NCBI GenBank assembly: GCA_036362985.1
Contig: JAYGXS010000009.1
Coordinates: forward strand, 11,152,955-11,216,954
Direction: 5' to 3'
Source: Ligula intestinalis
Taxonomy: Eukaryota; Platyhelminthes; Cestoda; Diphyllobothriidea; Diphyllobothriidae
Length of the DNA stretch: 64,000 bases
In this document: positions 61,971 to 64,000 of the stretch, piece by piece
How positions within the stretch are numbered: position 1 is the stretch's first letter
Layout of the letters: every line of letters begins with the position of its first letter
Translations under genes and position numbers: made by a program
Notes under the pieces: model-generated
The model's database searches: none
The model's input: only the letters and a program-made list of their open reading frames with translations
Told to the model about the DNA's origin: nothing

Positions 61971-62670
61971 TACTGGTTTTGGAATCAAATAAGTGAAATT
62001 ACGAAGTTTGGAATTCCTCAACCACGGTGGGCGCTACTGAGTCTTATCAAATTACCTCCTGCCAGAAAATGGCCAAAACCGTGGTCATTCTGTCTGATGT
62101 ATATTTCTTTTTTTTAAAGGTGAAATAAAATGACCTAGTGGGATTTCCCTCATTGTATAATCCGCCCAAGCTGTTAACTGGGCAAACACTACACTTTCCA
62201 GTGCTAAATGTATGAATTCATAGCCACTCCAGACTGGGATATGCAGTTCATAATTTTCTATCCATTAAAGCCATGTCTTATTGATAGACTAAAATCAAAA
62301 TATATCAGCCAACTATATAAACTTCGTTTAATGTAACGTACACATTTACATCAATTGGTTTCAAATGTGACTGTGAGGTAGACGAACCGAATTTAAAAAA
62401 GTCGTCAACCATTTGTTCAAAAGTTATGGAGTTCACTCTAAATATAAGGGTTTTTATTCCAATAGCAGGATATTTACTGAAATGCGCATAGTTATATTAC
62501 TTTTTATCGTGCATATGCAAAAATAGCCATGCGCTGTTCACCAGCATTACAAGGATCAGCTGGATATGGAATGTAAACGAAAATGTTTAGATGCTCACAC
62601 TCGCCATAATGCGTCACCACATGGCCCTAACACAATTCTTGGGAACAAATCACATACTTTGTCGAGCTGG
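61971..62670. other. Unassigned sequence
   Basis: No feature recognised. Confidence 0.4.
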
Positions 62671-62822
62671 TGTCAATTTTCTATAGGCATATTAATCCAG
62701 TATACACTTACTACAGTACGGATAAGTTCAGTAAGCTGCATTCCAAGATGAAACGATAGAAAGACAGATATTCAGAAAATCGATTTGCACTTGTGAATCT
62801 TCAAACAAGTATCACTTGTTCG
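62671..62822 (+). repeat. Direct repeat, copy 1
   Basis: Near-identical to 63,075-63,237. Landmarks: TCAATTTTCTAT, GCATATTAATCCAGTATACA, CTTACTACAGTACGGATA, AGACAGATATTCAGAAAATC, CTTCAAACAAGT. Confidence 0.9.
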
Positions 62823-63074
62823 TCGTCAGAATAAATGAAAAGTGAGTGCTGGGAATGTCGCACTAGAGGTTTAAGAGGCAGAGTTTACAAAGAACGGGGT
62901 GAGATTGGGTGGGAGGGTTATGCTGACGTGACTCCTGCGGCAAAAGTTTGTGCTGGTGAGGGGAGGGGGTGTAAACGTTTGCACTGGGGGCCGCGTGTTC
63001 TGGAAGGGGGGAGGTGAAAGGGGGCGCTGGTTCAAAGTCAGTAAAATTCTACTTGACCAAACACGGAGAGAGCT
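62823..63074 (+). other. G-rich block with G-quadruplex potential between direct repeats
   Basis: A strongly G-skewed stretch unlike its surroundings. 62,896-62,917 has four G-runs (GGGG, GGG, GGG, GGG) with loops of 7, 1 and 1 bases, a textbook quadruplex motif. Further G-runs occur at 62,956-62,990 and 63,002-63,026. A 60-codon open frame here is incidental. Confidence 0.8.
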
Positions 63075-63237
63075 TGTTTCAATTTTCTATGTGATTCTAT
63101 GGGCATATTAATCCAGTATACACTTACTACAGTACGGATAGGTTAAGTTAGCTGCATTCCTAGATGATACGATACAAAGACAGATATTCAGAAAATCGAG
63201 TTGCACTCGTGAAGCTTCAAACAAGTGTCACTTGTAC
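63075..63237 (+). repeat. Direct repeat, copy 2
   Basis: Second copy of 62,671-62,822, spaced by about 405 bp, with an 11-base insertion (GTGATTCTATG) after the shared CAATTTTCTAT. Confidence 0.9.
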
Positions 63238-63910
63238 GGCATACCAATCGCCATTGGCTTAACCGACAATGCTACCTGCTGCCAGGGTCTTGCTTCAATA
63301 TGTTCCTGGCGATCGGTTGCGCCACTCAATAGTCTTGAGAACTCACCTTAAATCGTTTACAGCTGCTGTACATTTTTTTTGAAAAAGAGCATCAGAGATG
63401 AAGATAAAAGATACGGAAAGGACCATTTTGGACTTATTACGCGTCATCACCAAACAATGCTCAATTCCAGATGTTACAACCCCTGAGGTTCGAATCGGCA
63501 ACCAATCAGATAGAGGTGTGTGGCATACAGAATAGTCCGACCAGATAATAGACGATAAAATATATCCCAACATAAGATAATATAAGGGTTGGAAGGCAAG
63601 AGTGTAAGGGATAATCGTATAAGGTGTAACCGGCGTAGAAGGTAAGTAATAGGTAAGTGACTCTAAGACGAGTGCAAGTCCAGCTATGAGCGGGCCGCTG
63701 GGGGAGTGTCTGATCGTCTACAATCCCTGCACCATGGTCATTATTGTGGACTGGCCTTGAGAAGACGTTGGCCAGTGAGCCAGACAGAGTGTGACCTTGA
63801 ACGGAGGTTTTGACAACCTAGGGCGCACACGGGCTGGTGCACACGAGACATGTGAGCAAAGCATGGCTAGGAACTGCAAGGTCGCTACAAGTTCACCAAT
63901 CAAATCATTA
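63238..63910. other. Unassigned sequence
   Basis: Mixed composition; a run of AAGG/TAAG-rich text lies near 63,580-63,665. No domain recognised. Confidence 0.4.
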
Positions 63911-63953
63911 AGTACAAGAAGACGACTCGATCTCTGCGACAACATATTTATTT

Positions 63954-63997
63954 GCCTGAAGTTTAGAGATCCATCGCGGATTCATCATCAGAAACAT
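63954..63997 (-). ncRNA. Degenerate hammerhead-like motif at the window end
   Basis: Minus strand: CTGATGA is intact (63,985-63,991), helix II ATCC-GCGA-TGGAT, but GAAAC has become TAAAC and GTC has become TTC. Upstream and downstream text matches the 37,004-37,047 copy, including AACATATTTATT and the CTCGATC..TCTTCT region. The element it belongs to probably continues past the window. Confidence 0.6.
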
Positions 63998-64000
63998 AGT

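Overview
This 64 kb window looks like AT-rich, gene-poor animal DNA made almost entirely of old transposable elements. I found no intact protein-coding gene and no rRNA, tRNA gene or CRISPR array. Element types are Penelope-like retroelements (PLEs) with a GIY-YIG endonuclease, CR1/Jockey-like non-LTR retrotransposons, a Tc1/mariner-type transposase, a tRNA-related SINE, MITE-like inverted-repeat elements, a possible Gypsy-type LTR, and hammerhead-ribozyme-like motifs of the kind known at PLE ends. Several PLE lineages together with CR1-like elements suggest a parasitic flatworm genome, but this is inference: PLEs with hammerheads also occur in cnidarians, arthropods and some vertebrates.

The dominant structure is a very large imperfect inverted repeat. 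The left arm (about 6,780-23,499) and right arm (about 26,203-44,212) match base for base in opposite orientation over nearly their whole length. They surround a spacer of about 2.7 kb that holds a 100-N assembly gap and a minus-strand CR1-like element. Three blocks counted by hand gave 80/83, about 218/237 and 213/240 identical bases, so the arms are clearly diverged and old. Both arms carry the same dead PLE, non-LTR fragment and SINE, which were therefore present before the duplication. Other pieces occur in one arm only: a palindromic PLE insertion in the left arm, and a MITE, a small hammerhead-bearing insert and a 0.7 kb block in the right arm.

Outside the arms, 1-6,780 holds diverged copies of repeats also found in the arms, plus one candidate host exon (minus strand, about 2,762-3,065). 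From 44.2 to 46.6 kb there are two PLE relics. From 46.6 to 50.6 kb there is a more GC-rich stretch with an LTR-like segment, an (AGT)n microsatellite and a non-LTR reverse transcriptase relic. From 50.6 to 64 kb there are mostly unrecognised AT-rich sequences, broken by a dead Tc1-like transposase, three further PLE reverse-transcriptase relics, a direct repeat around a G-rich block, and a degenerate hammerhead at the very end.

No genes act together as a pathway here. The value of the window is the record of nested insertions, the long inverted duplication, and a nearly consensus hammerhead ribozyme fold at 37,004-37,047 (minus strand).
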